The notes below the pieces were generated by a model. The model saw only the letters and a program-made list of their open reading frames with translations. It had not been told where the DNA came from and made no database searches. From Microbacterium sp. SORGH_AS_0969 (GTDB taxonomy: Bacteria; Actinomycetota; Actinomycetes; Actinomycetales; Microbacteriaceae), in assembly GCF_030818255.1 (NCBI RefSeq), contig NZ_JAUTAG010000001.1, forward strand, positions 2,914,001 to 2,978,000: a DNA stretch of 64,000 bases, written 5' to 3'. Positions 23,781 to 33,884 of the stretch are shown in pieces; positions within the stretch are counted from its first letter, which is position 1; every line of letters begins with the position of its first letter. Position numbers and translations under genes: made by a program.

Positions 23781-24956
23781 GTGGCTGTTGTCGACATCGT
23801 GTTGATCGTCGTGCTGGCGATCGCACTCCTCGTGGGGCTGTCGCGGGGATTCCTCGCAACGATCGGCTTCTTCGCGGGATTGGCACTGGGCGCGCTCGCC
23901 GCGTTCTGGGTGACGCCGTTCGTCGGCCAGTGGGTCGCCGAACCCGCGTGGCGTGGACCCGCCATGGTCGGCGCGGGTGTGCTCCTCCTCCTGCTCGGGG
24001 CCGGTCTCGGCAGCGCCGTGGGGCAGATGTTCCGACGTGGTGCCGACCGCATCAAGCTGCGCATCCCCGAGCGACTCCTGGGCGGGGTCGTTAACGTCGC
24101 TGCAGCGGCCCTCGCCATCTCGTTCGTGTCCGGCTCGTTGATCCCCGCCGGGATGCCGGTGGTCTCCGCCGCGCTGGGGTCGTCGGCCGTCGTCCGCACG
24201 ATCGACGACATCACCCCCGCCCCCGTCCGCGCGGCGATCGCGGAACTGCGCGGTAACGTCCTCGCCGACGGCCTTCCGCGGCTGGGTCAGCTGATCCAGA
24301 TCGGTCCGGTGCCGACGGCTCCCGACATCGCGCTCGACGACCCCGCTCTGACGGAAGCGGCGCAGTCGGTCGCCCGCATCTCCGGCACGGCCTACGCGTG
24401 CGGTGTCACCTCGAGCGGATCCGGCTTCGTGGCGGGCGACGGCCGACTGATCACGAACGCCCACGTGGTCGCGGGTGTCGACACTCCGCTCGTCGAACTT
24501 CCCGGTCAGCCCGCGCGCGAGGGCCGCGTGGTCTACTTCGACCCGGCCGACGACCTGGCCGTGGTGGCGGTCGACGGCCTGGATGCCAAGCCCCTCCCGG
24601 TCGTCTCCACTCTCGACGTGGGAGCTGCCGCCGTCGTCCAGGGGTACCCGTACGGCGGGCCTTTCACCTCCGGCAGCGCGCAGGTGCTGTCGGTGGGGAC
24701 CGTGCCCGTTCCGGACATCTACGACGGGCAGTCGACCCCGCGTGAGATCTACGCGCTCGGCGCGGTGATCCGTCCCGGCAACTCGGGTGGTCCTCTTCTC
24801 ACACCGTCCGGCGATGTCGCCGGCGTCGTCTTCGCGCGGTCCGACTCCGACGAGAACGTCGGATACGCGATGACGCCCGCCGAGCTCGAGCCCGTGATGG
24901 CCCAACTCGACTCGCTGTCGACGCCCGTGGCATCCGGAGCCTGCATCCCGCGCTGA
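23781..24956 (+). CDS. MarP-like membrane serine protease (CvpA domain plus trypsin domain)
   Basis: 391-residue protein with four N-terminal transmembrane helices of the CvpA type (residues about 3-150) and an extracytoplasmic trypsin-like domain. The catalytic triad is visible: His in LITNAHVVAG, Asp in DPADDLAVVAVD, Ser in RPGNSGGPLL. Two cysteines, in YACGVTSSG and at SGACIPR near the end, match the positions of the disulfide that stabilises mycobacterial MarP, needed for acid and oxidative stress survival. GTG 23781 has GGAGG 5 nt upstream; GTG 23775 is an alternative. Confidence 0.9.
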   Translation: MAVVDIVLIVVLAIALLVGLSRGFLATIGFFAGLALGALAAFWVTPFVGQWVAEPAWRGPAMVGAGVLLLLLGAGLGSAVGQMFRRGADRIKLRIPERLLGGVVNVAAAALAISFVSGSLIPAGMPVVSAALGSSAVVRTIDDITPAPVRAAIAELRGNVLADGLPRLGQLIQIGPVPTAPDIALDDPALTEAAQSVARISGTAYACGVTSSGSGFVAGDGRLITNAHVVAGVDTPLVELPGQPAREGRVVYFDPADDLAVVAVDGLDAKPLPVVSTLDVGAAAVVQGYPYGGPFTSGSAQVLSVGTVPVPDIYDGQSTPREIYALGAVIRPGNSGGPLLTPSGDVAGVVFARSDSDENVGYAMTPAELEPVMAQLDSLSTPVASGACIPR

Positions 24957-25042
24957 CGTTCGCTCGCCGACTTCTCCTCACCAGGGCGGCGTCTGTGGAG
25001 AGGTTTTCGGGGTCTCTCGGCGATCCAGCTAACGTCTCGCGG

Positions 25043-25381
25043 ATGACCGACCGCTACGCCATCGACGTCCCCGGCTTTCTCGGGCTTACCGGCGACACGG
25101 CACGGCGTCTCGATGACCTGACGGACGCGGTCGGAGCGACCGTCCAGGCGCTGTGGGGGATTCGGGATGCCATGGCCCCGGTGCCCGAGCTGTTCCAGGC
25201 GTTCTGCCGTGTCATGGACCCGTGGGAGGAGAAGGCGGGCGGATCGATCGCTCACGCCGGTTCGGTCCTGACGGTCGCGGAGCAGGCCGTGGCGGAGTAC
25301 TGCCGAGCAGATGTCGTGATGGCCGTCACGGCGGCGCAGCTCGAGACGCGTCGGGGCACCGGACGGTGGCGGGTCGCGTGA
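25043..25381 (+). CDS. Small helical protein, possible WXG100-like partner
   Basis: 112-residue, almost entirely helical protein (FLGLTGDTARRLDDLTDAVG, SIAHAGSVLTVAEQAVAEY) with the size and heptad character of WXG100/ESX-type partner proteins, though no clear WxG turn is seen. Leaderless start: TAACGT ends 7 nt before ATG 25043. Its stop overlaps the next start as GTGA. The gene pair resembles ESX-like substrate pairs; that role is inferred. Confidence 0.65.
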   Translation: MTDRYAIDVPGFLGLTGDTARRLDDLTDAVGATVQALWGIRDAMAPVPELFQAFCRVMDPWEEKAGGSIAHAGSVLTVAEQAVAEYCRADVVMAVTAAQLETRRGTGRWRVA

Positions 25382-27102
25382 GTGCGGATTTCGGCGTGAT
25401 CCCCGAGATTCCCGTGGACGCCGCCGCGCTGGGGCGCGTCGCTGAAGAGCTGCGAGCCAAGGCGGCCCTCCTCCCCGAGGCGGGAAGCGCGGTCGTCTCC
25501 CGGTGGGACGGCCTCGAAGCGGTGTACGAGGCGCCGGAAGCGGCCGCCGTCGCCGCGAAGATGCGGCCTCTCGCCGTGGTCGCCGCCGACGTCGGCGAGG
25601 CTCTGCTCCGCGCAGCCGACATCGTCGATCGTCTGTCCGACGACCTCCTGTGGTTGGCGCTGCGCCGCCGGGGTCTCGTCGAGCACGTCGCGGAGTTCGC
25701 GCGCGCAGCCCGGGGGATCGATGACCGCGACCGTTCCGTCGAACTCACGCGCGAGATCGACGGGTTCGCCGCGGACGTCGATGAGCGGATCGACCAGGCG
25801 CGCGGCGATCTCGCCGCGATCCCGCTCCCTCCGACATGGGAGGTCGCGATCCCGGATGCCGCCGTACCACCCCTCGGCCCCCGGCTCACGTGGGCCGTGC
25901 GCAGCGAAGAGATCGCGACCGAGCTCGTCACGGCGCCTCTGCTCGCTCTCGCGCGCTCGGGGACGTCCCGGGTCGCCCGTCTCGTCGCCGCTCATCCCGA
26001 GTGGGCGGATCTGCTGCGCGAGCATCCGCCCGCTCCCGACGCCGTGCGCACCTGGTGGGACTCCCTCTCACCGGCAGCCGCTGCCGCCCTCATCGACGGC
26101 GCTCCGGCTCTCGTCGGGGCCCTGGGCGGCGTGCCGCCTCTCGCGCGGGTCGCGGCGAACCGGGTGACGGCGCGCTCGCGCCTGGGTGAGGTAGAGGCTG
26201 AGCTGGCGGCGTGGGAGCGACTTCGCGGTGAGGGGGCGAGCGCGGACCTGCAGGCGGATCGGCGTGCTGCGTGGGAGGACCTTCTCGCTGAACGGGACTA
26301 CCTCGCTCAGGTGGTTCGTGGCGACGTGTCTCTCGTGTTGTACCAGCCTGATGCGAATCGACTCGTCGAGATGATCGGGACACCGGGCACCGGAACGCAG
26401 CGCGTCTTGACCTATGTGCCGGGAACCTTCACGTCGGTCGACAGCTTCTACCGCGGCGAACCGCAGAAGATCGCGCGGTGGCTGGTGGGGCAGGATGACG
26501 GGATGTTGGCGTTCGTGTGGAAGGGCACTGAGTTCCCGGGCGACGACGAATCGCAGGTCGCCAGCGAACAACTGCGTGGCATCGGCGAGGCCAACGACCA
26601 GGTTCGAGCTCATCCCGCGGGAGTCGACCTCGCCCGATTCGTCGCCGACGTCCGGAGCGATTCCGAGATTGCACAGGCTCGTCAGATCGCATGTGGATAC
26701 AGCTGGGGGCTGGTGCCCGTGACAAGCTCCGAGGTTGTCGGAGTCCGCTATGACGCTGTCCATTCGCTCGCGGGAGCCTGGATGGCGGACGGGTGGAGCC
26801 CGCGTCTAGCAACGGATTACACCCATTGGAGCTACACCGACTTTCTGTCGATGGCGCAGGACGCTGGGTGGGTCGGGGAAGGCCGAAATCCCGACGCAAC
26901 TCCAGCGTTCGAGAGTCACCTCTATGAGCGCCCGAGCGACATGGTCGTTCCGCTAGGCGGAGACCTTGCTCCCTTCCTGGACCCTGAAGGCCCATCCGTC
27001 CGTATCTCGCTGAGTCCGTTTCAGAACCACCAGTTGATCGTCGACACCTCGCAGGAGAATGCTCCAGTGCTCAACAGTCTGCTGAGGGAGATGCTCAGGT
27101 GA
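25378..27102 (+). CDS. Large protein with T7SS-like N-terminus and alpha/beta-hydrolase-like (DUF1023-like) C-terminus
   Basis: 574-residue protein without signal peptide or membrane helix. Residues 1-160 are helical with SRWDGLEAVYEAPEAAAVAA, similar to N-terminal secretion domains of actinobacterial ESX-type polymorphic proteins. From about residue 310 it resembles DUF1023 alpha/beta hydrolases: TYVPGTFTSVDSF, LAFVWKGTEFPGDD and the nucleophile-elbow-like GYSWG. The last third has visibly lower GC and less biased codons than the N-terminal half, as in swapped effector ends. Gene order (small partner, large protein, lipoprotein, all overlapping) fits effector plus partner plus immunity, an inference. 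Confidence 0.7.
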   Translation: MSADFGVIPEIPVDAAALGRVAEELRAKAALLPEAGSAVVSRWDGLEAVYEAPEAAAVAAKMRPLAVVAADVGEALLRAADIVDRLSDDLLWLALRRRGLVEHVAEFARAARGIDDRDRSVELTREIDGFAADVDERIDQARGDLAAIPLPPTWEVAIPDAAVPPLGPRLTWAVRSEEIATELVTAPLLALARSGTSRVARLVAAHPEWADLLREHPPAPDAVRTWWDSLSPAAAAALIDGAPALVGALGGVPPLARVAANRVTARSRLGEVEAELAAWERLRGEGASADLQADRRAAWEDLLAERDYLAQVVRGDVSLVLYQPDANRLVEMIGTPGTGTQRVLTYVPGTFTSVDSFYRGEPQKIARWLVGQDDGMLAFVWKGTEFPGDDESQVASEQLRGIGEANDQVRAHPAGVDLARFVADVRSDSEIAQARQIACGYSWGLVPVTSSEVVGVRYDAVHSLAGAWMADGWSPRLATDYTHWSYTDFLSMAQDAGWVGEGRNPDATPAFESHLYERPSDMVVPLGGDLAPFLDPEGPSVRISLSPFQNHQLIVDTSQENAPVLNSLLREMLR

Positions 27103-27599
27103 GCGCACATCATCTTGCACGCACCGGATTCGTCGTCTTCCTTGCTCTCCTGTGCGTGGGTTGCGTCCCGTACTCGGACGGCATCGACGACACGATGTCT
27201 CTAGAGGACGCGAAGGAACACGCGCAACAAGTGGAGCGTGAAATCGCCTCAGCCGTCCCCGTGGAGTTGCTGTCAGATGTTGATCAGCGCGACAAGGGCT
27301 CGTTCCTCGCGTGTTCTCGAGACGGGGGGCATCAGTGGGCGGGAGGACTCACCGCGACCGTTGTCAGCGACCCCGCCCCCGAAGAGGTATTGAACCCTAT
27401 CGCCCTTCACTTCGCTGATCGCGACGACCTTGCGGTGGGACGTCGCGAGGACCACGGCGACTCCCTCCTCGACCTCATGGGGCCACACGGGGCCATGTGG
27501 ATTGTGCGTTACGTTCGCGACCGCGGTGAGCTCGACGTCGACTCATTCGCCACGTGCATCCGCCTCCCCGAGGGCGTCTGGCCCGGCGGCTCCTACTGA
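27099..27599 (+). CDS. Putative lipoprotein, possible immunity protein
   Basis: 166-residue lipoprotein: signal sequence with FVVFLALLCVGC as h-region and lipobox (Cys at about residue 23), then a soluble domain with MSLEDAKEHAQQVEREIASA and two further cysteines (LACSRDGG, FATCIRLP) that could pair. GTG 27099 overlaps the stop of the large protein. Outer-surface lipoproteins are often the immunity partner of secreted effectors; here that is only suggested by position. Confidence 0.7.
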   Translation: MSAHHLARTGFVVFLALLCVGCVPYSDGIDDTMSLEDAKEHAQQVEREIASAVPVELLSDVDQRDKGSFLACSRDGGHQWAGGLTATVVSDPAPEEVLNPIALHFADRDDLAVGRREDHGDSLLDLMGPHGAMWIVRYVRDRGELDVDSFATCIRLPEGVWPGGSY

Positions 27600-27678
27600 T
27601 TCCCAGGCGATGCAGGCTGTACCCAGCGCCCCCACCCGCTAGGCTGACCCCACAAGTCCACACCGGCCCCATGATCGA

Positions 27679-27876
27679 TGCGGGAGAGCTCCGGCGAACG
27701 CAGCCGGGCACCGAAGGAGCAAGCCTCCCCGCCAATCTCTCAGGTACGCGTACCGCGTCGATCGGGCCACTCTGGAAAGTGATCCGGGTGCACCGCGCCG
27801 GATCCGCCGACGGTGAAAGCTCGACCTCCCTCACGAGGGCGCGAGCGAAACTCTCAGGCCCATGACAGAGGGGGAG
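27679..27876 (+). ncRNA. Tandem glycine riboswitch (gcvT motif)
   Basis: Both aptamers are recognisable. Aptamer 1 (about 27679-27752) has GGGAGAGC, CACCGAAGGAGCAAGCC and AATCTCTCAGGTA; aptamer 2 (about 27753-27876) has ACTCTGGAAAG, CCGACGGTGAAAGC and AAACTCTCAGG, closing with GACAGAGGGG that pairs back to CTCTGG. It lies 50 nt upstream of gcvT and should turn the glycine cleavage operon on when glycine is abundant. A -10-like TAGGCT stands at 27640-27645. The 326-nt gap between genes is filled by this element. Confidence 0.95.
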
Positions 27877-27925
27877 TTCTCAGGCGCCGGCCGGCGTCTG
27901 ACCGTCATCGCGAACGGCAGAACTC

Positions 27926-29413
27926 ATGACCGAAACCCCCGCTCCACCGCGCACGTCGCCGCTGCACGATCGGCACGAGGCCCTCGGTGCCTCGTTCACC
28001 GACTTCGGCGGCTGGAACATGCCCGTGCGCTACACCTCCGATCTCGCCGAGCATCACGCGGTGCGCACGGCCGCAGGGCTGTTCGACATCTCCCACATGG
28101 CCGAATTCGTTGTCGAGGGCCCGCGAGCCGCGGTCTTCCTCGACTACGTGCTCGCCGGCCGCCTGTCGACCATGAAGATCGGCAAAGCGAAGTACTCCCT
28201 CGTGCTCGCCGAGTCGGGCGGCATCGTCGACGACGTCATCGTCTACCGCACGGGAGAGCAGCGCTTCCTCGTCATCTCGAACGCCGCGAACCGGGATGCC
28301 GTGGCGGCGGCGTTCGAAATCGCCCAGGCGACGTGGCGCTCCGCGTCGGACGCTTCGACGGGCTCAGCGGCCGACGCTTCCGCTGCAACCGAGGTCCCTG
28401 AGATTGTCGAAGGGACCGGAACCCTCGCGTCGGACGCTTTGGCGGGCTCAGCGGCCGACGCTTCCGCTGCAACCGAGGTCGCTGAGATTGTCGAAGGGAC
28501 CGGAACCCTCGCGTCGGACGCTTTGGCGGGCTCAGCGGCCGACGCTTCCGCTGCAACCGAGGTCCCTGAGCTTGTCGAAGGGACCGGAACCCCCGCGTCG
28601 GACGCTTTGGCAGGCTCAGCGGCCGACGCTTCCGCTGCAACCGAGGTCCCTGAGCCTGTCGAAGGGACCGGACCCCGCTCCTTCGCCTTCGTCGCCGGCT
28701 CTACCGGCTTCCGCGTCGAAGACGTCACCGACCACTACGCCCTCATCGCCCTGCAGGGCCCTGAGGCCCGTGGCATCCTGAGCTCCACCCCGGGGGTCGA
28801 GATCACCGGCACCGCTCTCGACGAGCTCGGCTACTACGCCTGGACCGAGGGCACCTTCGACGAGGCGCCGCTCTTCGTCGCCCGCACCGGCTACACCGGC
28901 GAGGACGGCTACGAACTGATGATCCCCACCGCGCGGGCCGCGGCCCTGTGGGATGCCGCGCTCGCCGCGGGTGCCGACCGCGGGCTCGTCCCGTGCGGAC
29001 TCGCCGCGCGCGACACTCTTCGCCTCGAGGCCGGCATGCCGCTGTACGGCCATGAGCTGTCGCGCGACATCGTGCCCGCCCAGGCCGGTCTCGGCCGCGT
29101 CGTCGCCGTCGACAAGGAGTCGTTCGTCGGCAAGGACGGCCTGTCGTCCGGACCCGCGGACGCCCCCGTGCTCGTCGGCCTCGTCTCGGAGGGGCGTCGC
29201 GCCGGCCGCGCGGGCTACGCGGTGCTGCACGGCGACGACACCGTCGGCGAGATCACCAGCGGCGCCCTCAGCCCCACCCTCGGCCACCCCGTCGCGATGG
29301 CGTTCGTCGCGCCCGCGGCATCCGAACTCGGAACCGAACTGACCATCGACGTCCGCGGAACCCGCATCCCCGCGACCGTCACCGCCCTTCCCTTCTACCG
29401 GAGAAACGCATGA
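27926..29413 (+). CDS. gcvT: Aminomethyltransferase (glycine cleavage T protein) with in-frame repeat insertion
   Basis: T protein: moves the aminomethyl group from lipoyl-GcvH to tetrahydrofolate, releasing ammonia. Conserved parts: [28 protein letters not shown], the folate-binding [23 protein letters not shown] and the C-terminal [13 protein letters not shown]. The protein is 495 residues against roughly 370-380 usual; the excess is an insertion of four 28-residue repeats ([28 protein letters not shown]) after AQATWRSA at about residue 140. Reading frame is kept because each DNA unit is 84 nt. The insertion lies between a helix and the next strand and may form a flexible loop. Confidence 0.94.
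   Translation: MTETPAPPRTSPLHDRHEALGASFTDFGGWNMPVRYTSDLAEHHAVRTAAGLFDISHMAEFVVEGPRAAVFLDYVLAGRLSTMKIGKAKYSLVLAESGGIVDDVIVYRTGEQRFLVISNAANRDAVAAAFEIAQATWRSASDASTGSAADASAATEVPEIVEGTGTLASDALAGSAADASAATEVAEIVEGTGTLASDALAGSAADASAATEVPELVEGTGTPASDALAGSAADASAATEVPEPVEGTGPRSFAFVAGSTGFRVEDVTDHYALIALQGPEARGILSSTPGVEITGTALDELGYYAWTEGTFDEAPLFVARTGYTGEDGYELMIPTARAAALWDAALAAGADRGLVPCGLAARDTLRLEAGMPLYGHELSRDIVPAQAGLGRVVAVDKESFVGKDGLSSGPADAPVLVGLVSEGRRAGRAGYAVLHGDDTVGEITSGALSPTLGHPVAMAFVAPAASELGTELTIDVRGTRIPATVTALPFYRRNA
28343..28678 (+). repeat. Four tandem 84-bp units of paired hairpin repeats inside gcvT
   Basis: Units begin at 28343, 28427, 28511 and 28595. Each holds two oppositely oriented copies of the 25-nt hairpin family: one around TCGACGGGCTC (decayed in units 2-4) and one GGTCCCT-GAG(C/A/T)(C/T)TGTCGA-AGGGACC at 28393, 28477, 28561 and 28645. 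The arrangement resembles a BIME (paired REP elements), amplified in tandem and translated in frame. Confidence 0.92.
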
Positions 29414-29784
29414 CCGACCTCACCGCCCTCAGCTACACGTCCGAGCACGAGTGGATCTCGATCGACGGTGACGTCGCCACCGTCGGCATCACCGACTTCG
29501 CCGCCGACAAGCTCGGCGACGTCGTCTTCGTCGAGTTGCCCGGCGCCGACTCCGCGGTCTCCGCGGGCGACGTCTGCGGCGAGATCGAGTCGACCAAGTC
29601 GGTCGGAGAGCTCTACGCGCCGATCACGGGCACCGTCGTCGAGATCAATGAGGCCGTGGTCGACGACCCCTCCCTGGTCAACGCCGAGCCCTTCGCCGGC
29701 GGCTGGCTCATCAAGATCCGCGTCGAGGGCGAGCTTCCCGGCGACCTCCTCGACCGCGCCGCTTACGAGGACCTCACCGCATGA
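29410..29784 (+). CDS. gcvH: Glycine cleavage system H protein
   Basis: 124-residue lipoyl carrier that shuttles the aminomethyl group between GcvP, GcvT and the L protein. The lipoylated lysine lies in [15 protein letters not shown], and the start [20 protein letters not shown] is typical. It overlaps gcvT and gcvP by 4 nt on each side. Confidence 0.97.
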   Translation: MTDLTALSYTSEHEWISIDGDVATVGITDFAADKLGDVVFVELPGADSAVSAGDVCGEIESTKSVGELYAPITGTVVEINEAVVDDPSLVNAEPFAGGWLIKIRVEGELPGDLLDRAAYEDLTA

Positions 29785-32660
29785 CCTCCGTCCTTCCTCC
29801 TCGCACGGATGCGGGGACCCCGGCCGCCTTCACCGACCGCCACATCGGCATCGGTCCCGACGCCCAGGCGCACATGCTCGAGGTCGTCGGGTACGACAGC
29901 GTCGAGGCGCTGGTCGAGACCGCCGTCCCGGCATCCATCCACGTCCGTCCCCGTGAGACGAGCGACATCCCCGTCGCCGCGACCGAGGCCGAAGCGCTCG
30001 CCGAGCTGCGTGAGTTGGCGACGGCGAACCGTTCCGCGCGGCCGCTGATCGGCCTCGGCTACTACGACACCTTCACTCCGTCGGTGATCGCCCGGAACGT
30101 CCTCGAGAACCCGTCCTGGTACACGGCGTACACGCCATACCAGCCCGAGATCTCGCAGGGCCGCCTCGAGGCGCTCATCAACTTCCAGACGATGGTCACC
30201 GACCTCACGGGTCTCGCGACGGCGAACGCGTCGATGCTCGACGAATCCACCGCGGTCGTCGAGGGGATGCTGGTCGCGCGCCGTGCGTCGAAGGCGAAGA
30301 CCGACGTCTTCCTCGTCGACGTCGACGCCCTGCCGCAGACCAAGGCGCTGCTCCACCACCGTGCCGCGGCCGTCGGCATCCGCATCGTCGAGACGACGTA
30401 CGACGGAGACCTGCCCGAGGCGTTCGGCGCGTTCGTGCAGTACCCCGGTGCGACCGGTCGCATCTGGGATTTCTCCGCCGTGGCCGAGACGGTGCACGCG
30501 AACGGCGGCCTGGTCGTGGCCGCCGCCGACCTGCTCGCGCTGACGCTGCTGCGCTCGCCCGGGTCGCTCGGTGCCGACGTCGCGGTCGGAACGACCCAGC
30601 GCTTCGGTGTGCCGCTCGGCTTCGGCGGACCGCACGCGGGCTACATGGCCGTGCGCGCGGGCCTGGAGCGTCAGCTGCCCGGCCGTCTCGTCGGGGTGTC
30701 CCAGGATGCCGTCGGCGCCCCCGCCTACCGCCTGTCGCTGCAGACGCGCGAACAGCACATCCGCCGCGAGAAAGCGACGTCGAACATCTGCACCGCCCAG
30801 GTGCTGCTCGCGGTCATGGCCGCGATGTACGCGGTCTACCACGGGCCCGACGGGCTCCGAGCGATCGCGACGCGGGTCGCGCGCAAGGCCGATGCCCTGG
30901 CATCCGCTCTGCGTTCGTACGACCTGACCCTCGTGAGCGACGCGTTCTTCGACACCGTGCGCGTGCACGTACCCGGTCGTGCGCAGGACGTGGTCGATCG
31001 CGCGCGCGAGCGCGGCTATCAGCTGCTGTGGGTGGACGATGCGACCGTGGGCGTGTCGGTGGACGAGACGACGACGGATGCCGATCTCTCGGCGATCCTC
31101 GACGCCTTCGGTCTCGCGAGCGAGGAACTGACCGCGGGTGAGGCCCTGCGCGGAGTCGACGGCGCCCTGCACCGCGACGACGAGTACCTCACGCACCCGG
31201 TGTTCCACAGCCACCGCAGCGAGACCGCCATGATGCGGTACCTCAAGACGCTCGCCGACCGCGACTACGCGCTCGACCGAGGCATGATCCCGCTCGGATC
31301 GTGCACGATGAAGCTCAACGCTGCGACCGAGATGGCGGCGGTGTCGTGGCCCGAGTTCTCGCGCGTGCACCCGTTCGCGCCCGAGGCCGACGTGCGCGGC
31401 TACCTCGAGATGATCGAGCAGCTCGAGCGTTGGCTCGCCGAGGTCACCGGCTACGACGCGGTGTCGCTGCAGCCGAACGCCGGCTCGCAGGGCGAGCTCG
31501 CGGGCCTGCTCGCGATCCGCGGCTACCACCTCGCGAACGGCGACACCGAGCGCACGGTGTGCCTGATCCCGTCGTCGGCGCACGGCACCAATGCGGCGTC
31601 GGCGATCCTCGCGGGCATGAAGGTCGTCGTCGTCGCGTGCGACGAGGCGGGCAACGTCGACCTCGGCGACCTGCGCGCGAAGATCGCGCAGCATGCGGCG
31701 GAGCTCTCGGCCCTGATGATCACCTACCCCTCGACCCACGGGGTGTACGAGCACGACGTGCTCGAGATCACCCAGGCCGTGCACGACGCCGGTGGCCAGG
31801 TGTACGTCGACGGCGCGAACCTCAACGCCCTGCTCGGCTTCGCGCGCTTCGGCGACCTGGGCGGCGACGTCTCGCACCTGAACCTCCACAAGACGTTTGC
31901 GATCCCTCACGGCGGTGGCGGACCGGGCGTGGGTCCGGTGGCGGCGAAGGCGCACCTGGCGCCGTACCTGCCGTCGCACCCGTTCTCGCAGCGTGCCGAG
32001 CACGCCGGCGGCGTGTTCGACGGAGGACCGGTGTCGGCGGCCCCCCACGGCTCCGCCGGCATCCTGCCCATCTCATGGGCGTACGTGCGCATGATGGGAG
32101 CCGAAGGACTGCGTCAGGCGACCGCCGCGGCGGTGCTCTCGGCCAACTACATCGCCGCGCGCCTGCGCGAGCACTACCCGGTGCTCTACGCGGGTGAGGG
32201 AGGTCTCGTCGCGCACGAGTGCATCCTCGACCTGCGCCCCCTCAAGGAGCAGACCGGTGTCACCGTCGACGACGTGGCGAAGCGCCTCATCGACTACGGC
32301 TTCCACGCGCCGACGATGTCGTTCCCGGTCGCCGGCACGCTGATGGTCGAGCCGACCGAGAGCGAGGACCTCGCCGAGCTCGACCGATTCGTGGATGCCA
32401 TGATCGCGATCAAGCAGGAGGCCCTCGCGGTCGCCGCGGGGGAGTGGCCCGCCGACGACAACCCTCTGGTCAACGCCCCGCACACCGCCGAGACGGTGGT
32501 CGTGGGGGAGTGGGCGCACCCGTACTCGCGCGAGACCGCGGTGTACCCCGTGCGATCGCTCATCCGCGGCAAGTACTGGCCCCCGGTGCGCCGCATCGAC
32601 CAGGCCTACGGCGACCGCAACCTCGTGTGCTCGTGCCCGCCGCCGGAGGCGTTCGCCTGA
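29781..32660 (+). CDS. gcvP: Glycine dehydrogenase (decarboxylating), P protein
   Basis: 959-residue single-chain P protein, decarboxylating glycine with PLP and loading the remaining aminomethyl group on GcvH. N-terminal [17 protein letters not shown] and [11 protein letters not shown]-terminal half with [31 protein letters not shown] and the PLP lysine in [20 protein letters not shown]. Full length. Last gene of the operon, closed by a terminator 4 nt after its stop. No lipoamide dehydrogenase gene is nearby. Confidence 0.97.
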   Translation: MTSVLPPRTDAGTPAAFTDRHIGIGPDAQAHMLEVVGYDSVEALVETAVPASIHVRPRETSDIPVAATEAEALAELRELATANRSARPLIGLGYYDTFTPSVIARNVLENPSWYTAYTPYQPEISQGRLEALINFQTMVTDLTGLATANASMLDESTAVVEGMLVARRASKAKTDVFLVDVDALPQTKALLHHRAAAVGIRIVETTYDGDLPEAFGAFVQYPGATGRIWDFSAVAETVHANGGLVVAAADLLALTLLRSPGSLGADVAVGTTQRFGVPLGFGGPHAGYMAVRAGLERQLPGRLVGVSQDAVGAPAYRLSLQTREQHIRREKATSNICTAQVLLAVMAAMYAVYHGPDGLRAIATRVARKADALASALRSYDLTLVSDAFFDTVRVHVPGRAQDVVDRARERGYQLLWVDDATVGVSVDETTTDADLSAILDAFGLASEELTAGEALRGVDGALHRDDEYLTHPVFHSHRSETAMMRYLKTLADRDYALDRGMIPLGSCTMKLNAATEMAAVSWPEFSRVHPFAPEADVRGYLEMIEQLERWLAEVTGYDAVSLQPNAGSQGELAGLLAIRGYHLANGDTERTVCLIPSSAHGTNAASAILAGMKVVVVACDEAGNVDLGDLRAKIAQHAAELSALMITYPSTHGVYEHDVLEITQAVHDAGGQVYVDGANLNALLGFARFGDLGGDVSHLNLHKTFAIPHGGGGPGVGPVAAKAHLAPYLPSHPFSQRAEHAGGVFDGGPVSAAPHGSAGILPISWAYVRMMGAEGLRQATAAAVLSANYIAARLREHYPVLYAGEGGLVAHECILDLRPLKEQTGVTVDDVAKRLIDYGFHAPTMSFPVAGTLMVEPTESEDLAELDRFVDAMIAIKQEALAVAAGEWPADDNPLVNAPHTAETVVVGEWAHPYSRETAVYPVRSLIRGKYWPPVRRIDQAYGDRNLVCSCPPPEAFA

Positions 32661-32664
32661 TCTC

Positions 32665-32701
32665 CGGCCCGGCCTCACTCGCTGTGAAGGAGGCCGGGCC
32701 G
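32665..32701 (+). terminator. Terminator of the gcv operon
   Basis: 12-bp perfect stem (CGGCCCGGCCTC and complement) with a 13-nt loop, followed by TTCGTG. Confidence 0.82.
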
Positions 32702-32721
32702 TTCGTGCGCCATAAGAGGCC

Positions 32722-32790
32722 CCGAGACTGCACACAGCTGACAAACCCACTGCTCGCTGCAATGGGTTTGTCTGCTGTGTGCAGTCTCGG
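32722..32790. repeat. Long hairpin, copy 1 (32-nt arms)
   Basis: Arms 32722-32753 and 32759-32790 pair at 30 of 32 positions around TCGCT. The arm begins CCGAGACTGC and continues ACACAGCTGACAAACCCACT. Copy 2 at 33885-33953 has the same plan with different but compensated bases. It lies 17 nt beyond the stop of the nuclease-like gene, so it can also terminate it. Confidence 0.92.
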
Positions 32791-32806
32791 TCTCAGATTG
32801 CTCAGT

Positions 32807-33784
32807 TCACGGAGGCTCGGAGCCTTTGGGTCGAGCGCGGAGCGTGGTGCGGAGCGTGGCCAGACGCGCAAGGTCGGGTGGGTGATCCGGAGAAAGACCG
32901 ACGGACATCAACAGGGCTCGCAACGCATCGCCGTCGGTGAGGTCATCCCAGCCCCAGTGGACGACAGCCCGGGCTCCGCGACGCAGAAGACGGCGATCGC
33001 GGTCCTCTCTTGCCCTGAGCGCGGCGGCCGGGTCCCCGAATCGACCGTCGTACTTGATTCGACCGTCTGCCTCCCCCGCGACTCGTCGCACCGACCACCA
33101 CATGTCCGCGCGATCACCGCCGGCGCCGTCGGTGCCGATCCACTGTTGAAGTTCGGGCGGCGGAAATCCCCACCATTCGATCGCCGCGCGGCTCAGAGAC
33201 TCGAAGGCTGATTCGGCTCGCCCGTCCGCTCGGCTCAGCGCCCATCGCGCCGCCCGTCGACCTCGCGCGGACATCCTCTCCTCATTCAGCGTCACCAGGG
33301 AGAGCGACTCGATCGTCCGATCCGCACCGACTGCTGCATCCGCCGCGACGAGGCCGATGCCGGGATGCCGGTGGCGTGCGATGTCGACGCATGTGTCCGC
33401 GCGCGAGGTCAGGCGTATGCCGTGAATCTCTTCGATGATGCGATCGGCATGCGCGCTCGTATGCACCTGCACCCCACCCGAGTGTCGCGAAGTCGCTGTA
33501 TCCGGAGCAAGGACGTGGACAGGATGACCAGCCCCCACCGTCGGCAGTCCCCACAGCAGCGCAGCTGACTCCAGACACAGGACATCGTCCGGTGCTACCA
33601 GGAGGTGCGCGTGGACTCGCGCCAGATCTCGTTCCCACCCTGCGAGCGACTCCCACTCGAGGCGTGGCGCGTAAACGCCTCGCCCGACCGGCACGATCTC
33701 TCCGCGCCGCACGCTGCGCGTCGAGTGGGTCAGGGCGGACGGCCGGAGGAGGGGGAGAGGGGAGATCGTTGGCATCCGCGTCAT
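32807..33784 (-). CDS. AbiEi-like/PD-(D/E)XK nuclease-like protein
   Basis: 325-residue protein. The N-terminal 90 residues resemble the AbiEi-type winged helix of type IV antitoxin-like regulators (STRSVRRGEIVPVGRGVYAP, LCLESAALLWGLPTVG, HVLAPDTATSRHSGGVQVHT). The C-terminal third has a DUF559/Vsr-like PD-(D/E)XK core: ADMWWSVRRVAGEADGRIKY, with candidate catalytic Asp, Glu-x-Asp and Lys, then LRAREDRDRRLLRRGARAVVHWGWDD. Such fusions are common orphan genes in Microbacteriaceae. ATG 33784 (or 33775). The gene is bracketed by two related long hairpins. No AbiEii toxin gene is adjacent; activity unknown. Confidence 0.78.
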   Translation of the reverse strand: MTRMPTISPLPLLRPSALTHSTRSVRRGEIVPVGRGVYAPRLEWESLAGWERDLARVHAHLLVAPDDVLCLESAALLWGLPTVGAGHPVHVLAPDTATSRHSGGVQVHTSAHADRIIEEIHGIRLTSRADTCVDIARHRHPGIGLVAADAAVGADRTIESLSLVTLNEERMSARGRRAARWALSRADGRAESAFESLSRAAIEWWGFPPPELQQWIGTDGAGGDRADMWWSVRRVAGEADGRIKYDGRFGDPAAALRAREDRDRRLLRRGARAVVHWGWDDLTDGDALRALLMSVGLSPDHPPDLARLATLRTTLRARPKGSEPP

Positions 33785-33884
33785 TCGCCCACCTTCACCG
33801 ACAGCACCCGAGCGCGCGTCGTGGCTGAGCTCGTCGGTGGTCAAACCCCGAACTCGCCCTGCTGTGCAGGACGGGCGGGCCTTC

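Noticed and set aside
27554..27865. Short open frame over the riboswitch region
   Set aside because: It spans the conserved glycine aptamer sequences, has no ribosome site, and encodes nothing recognisable.
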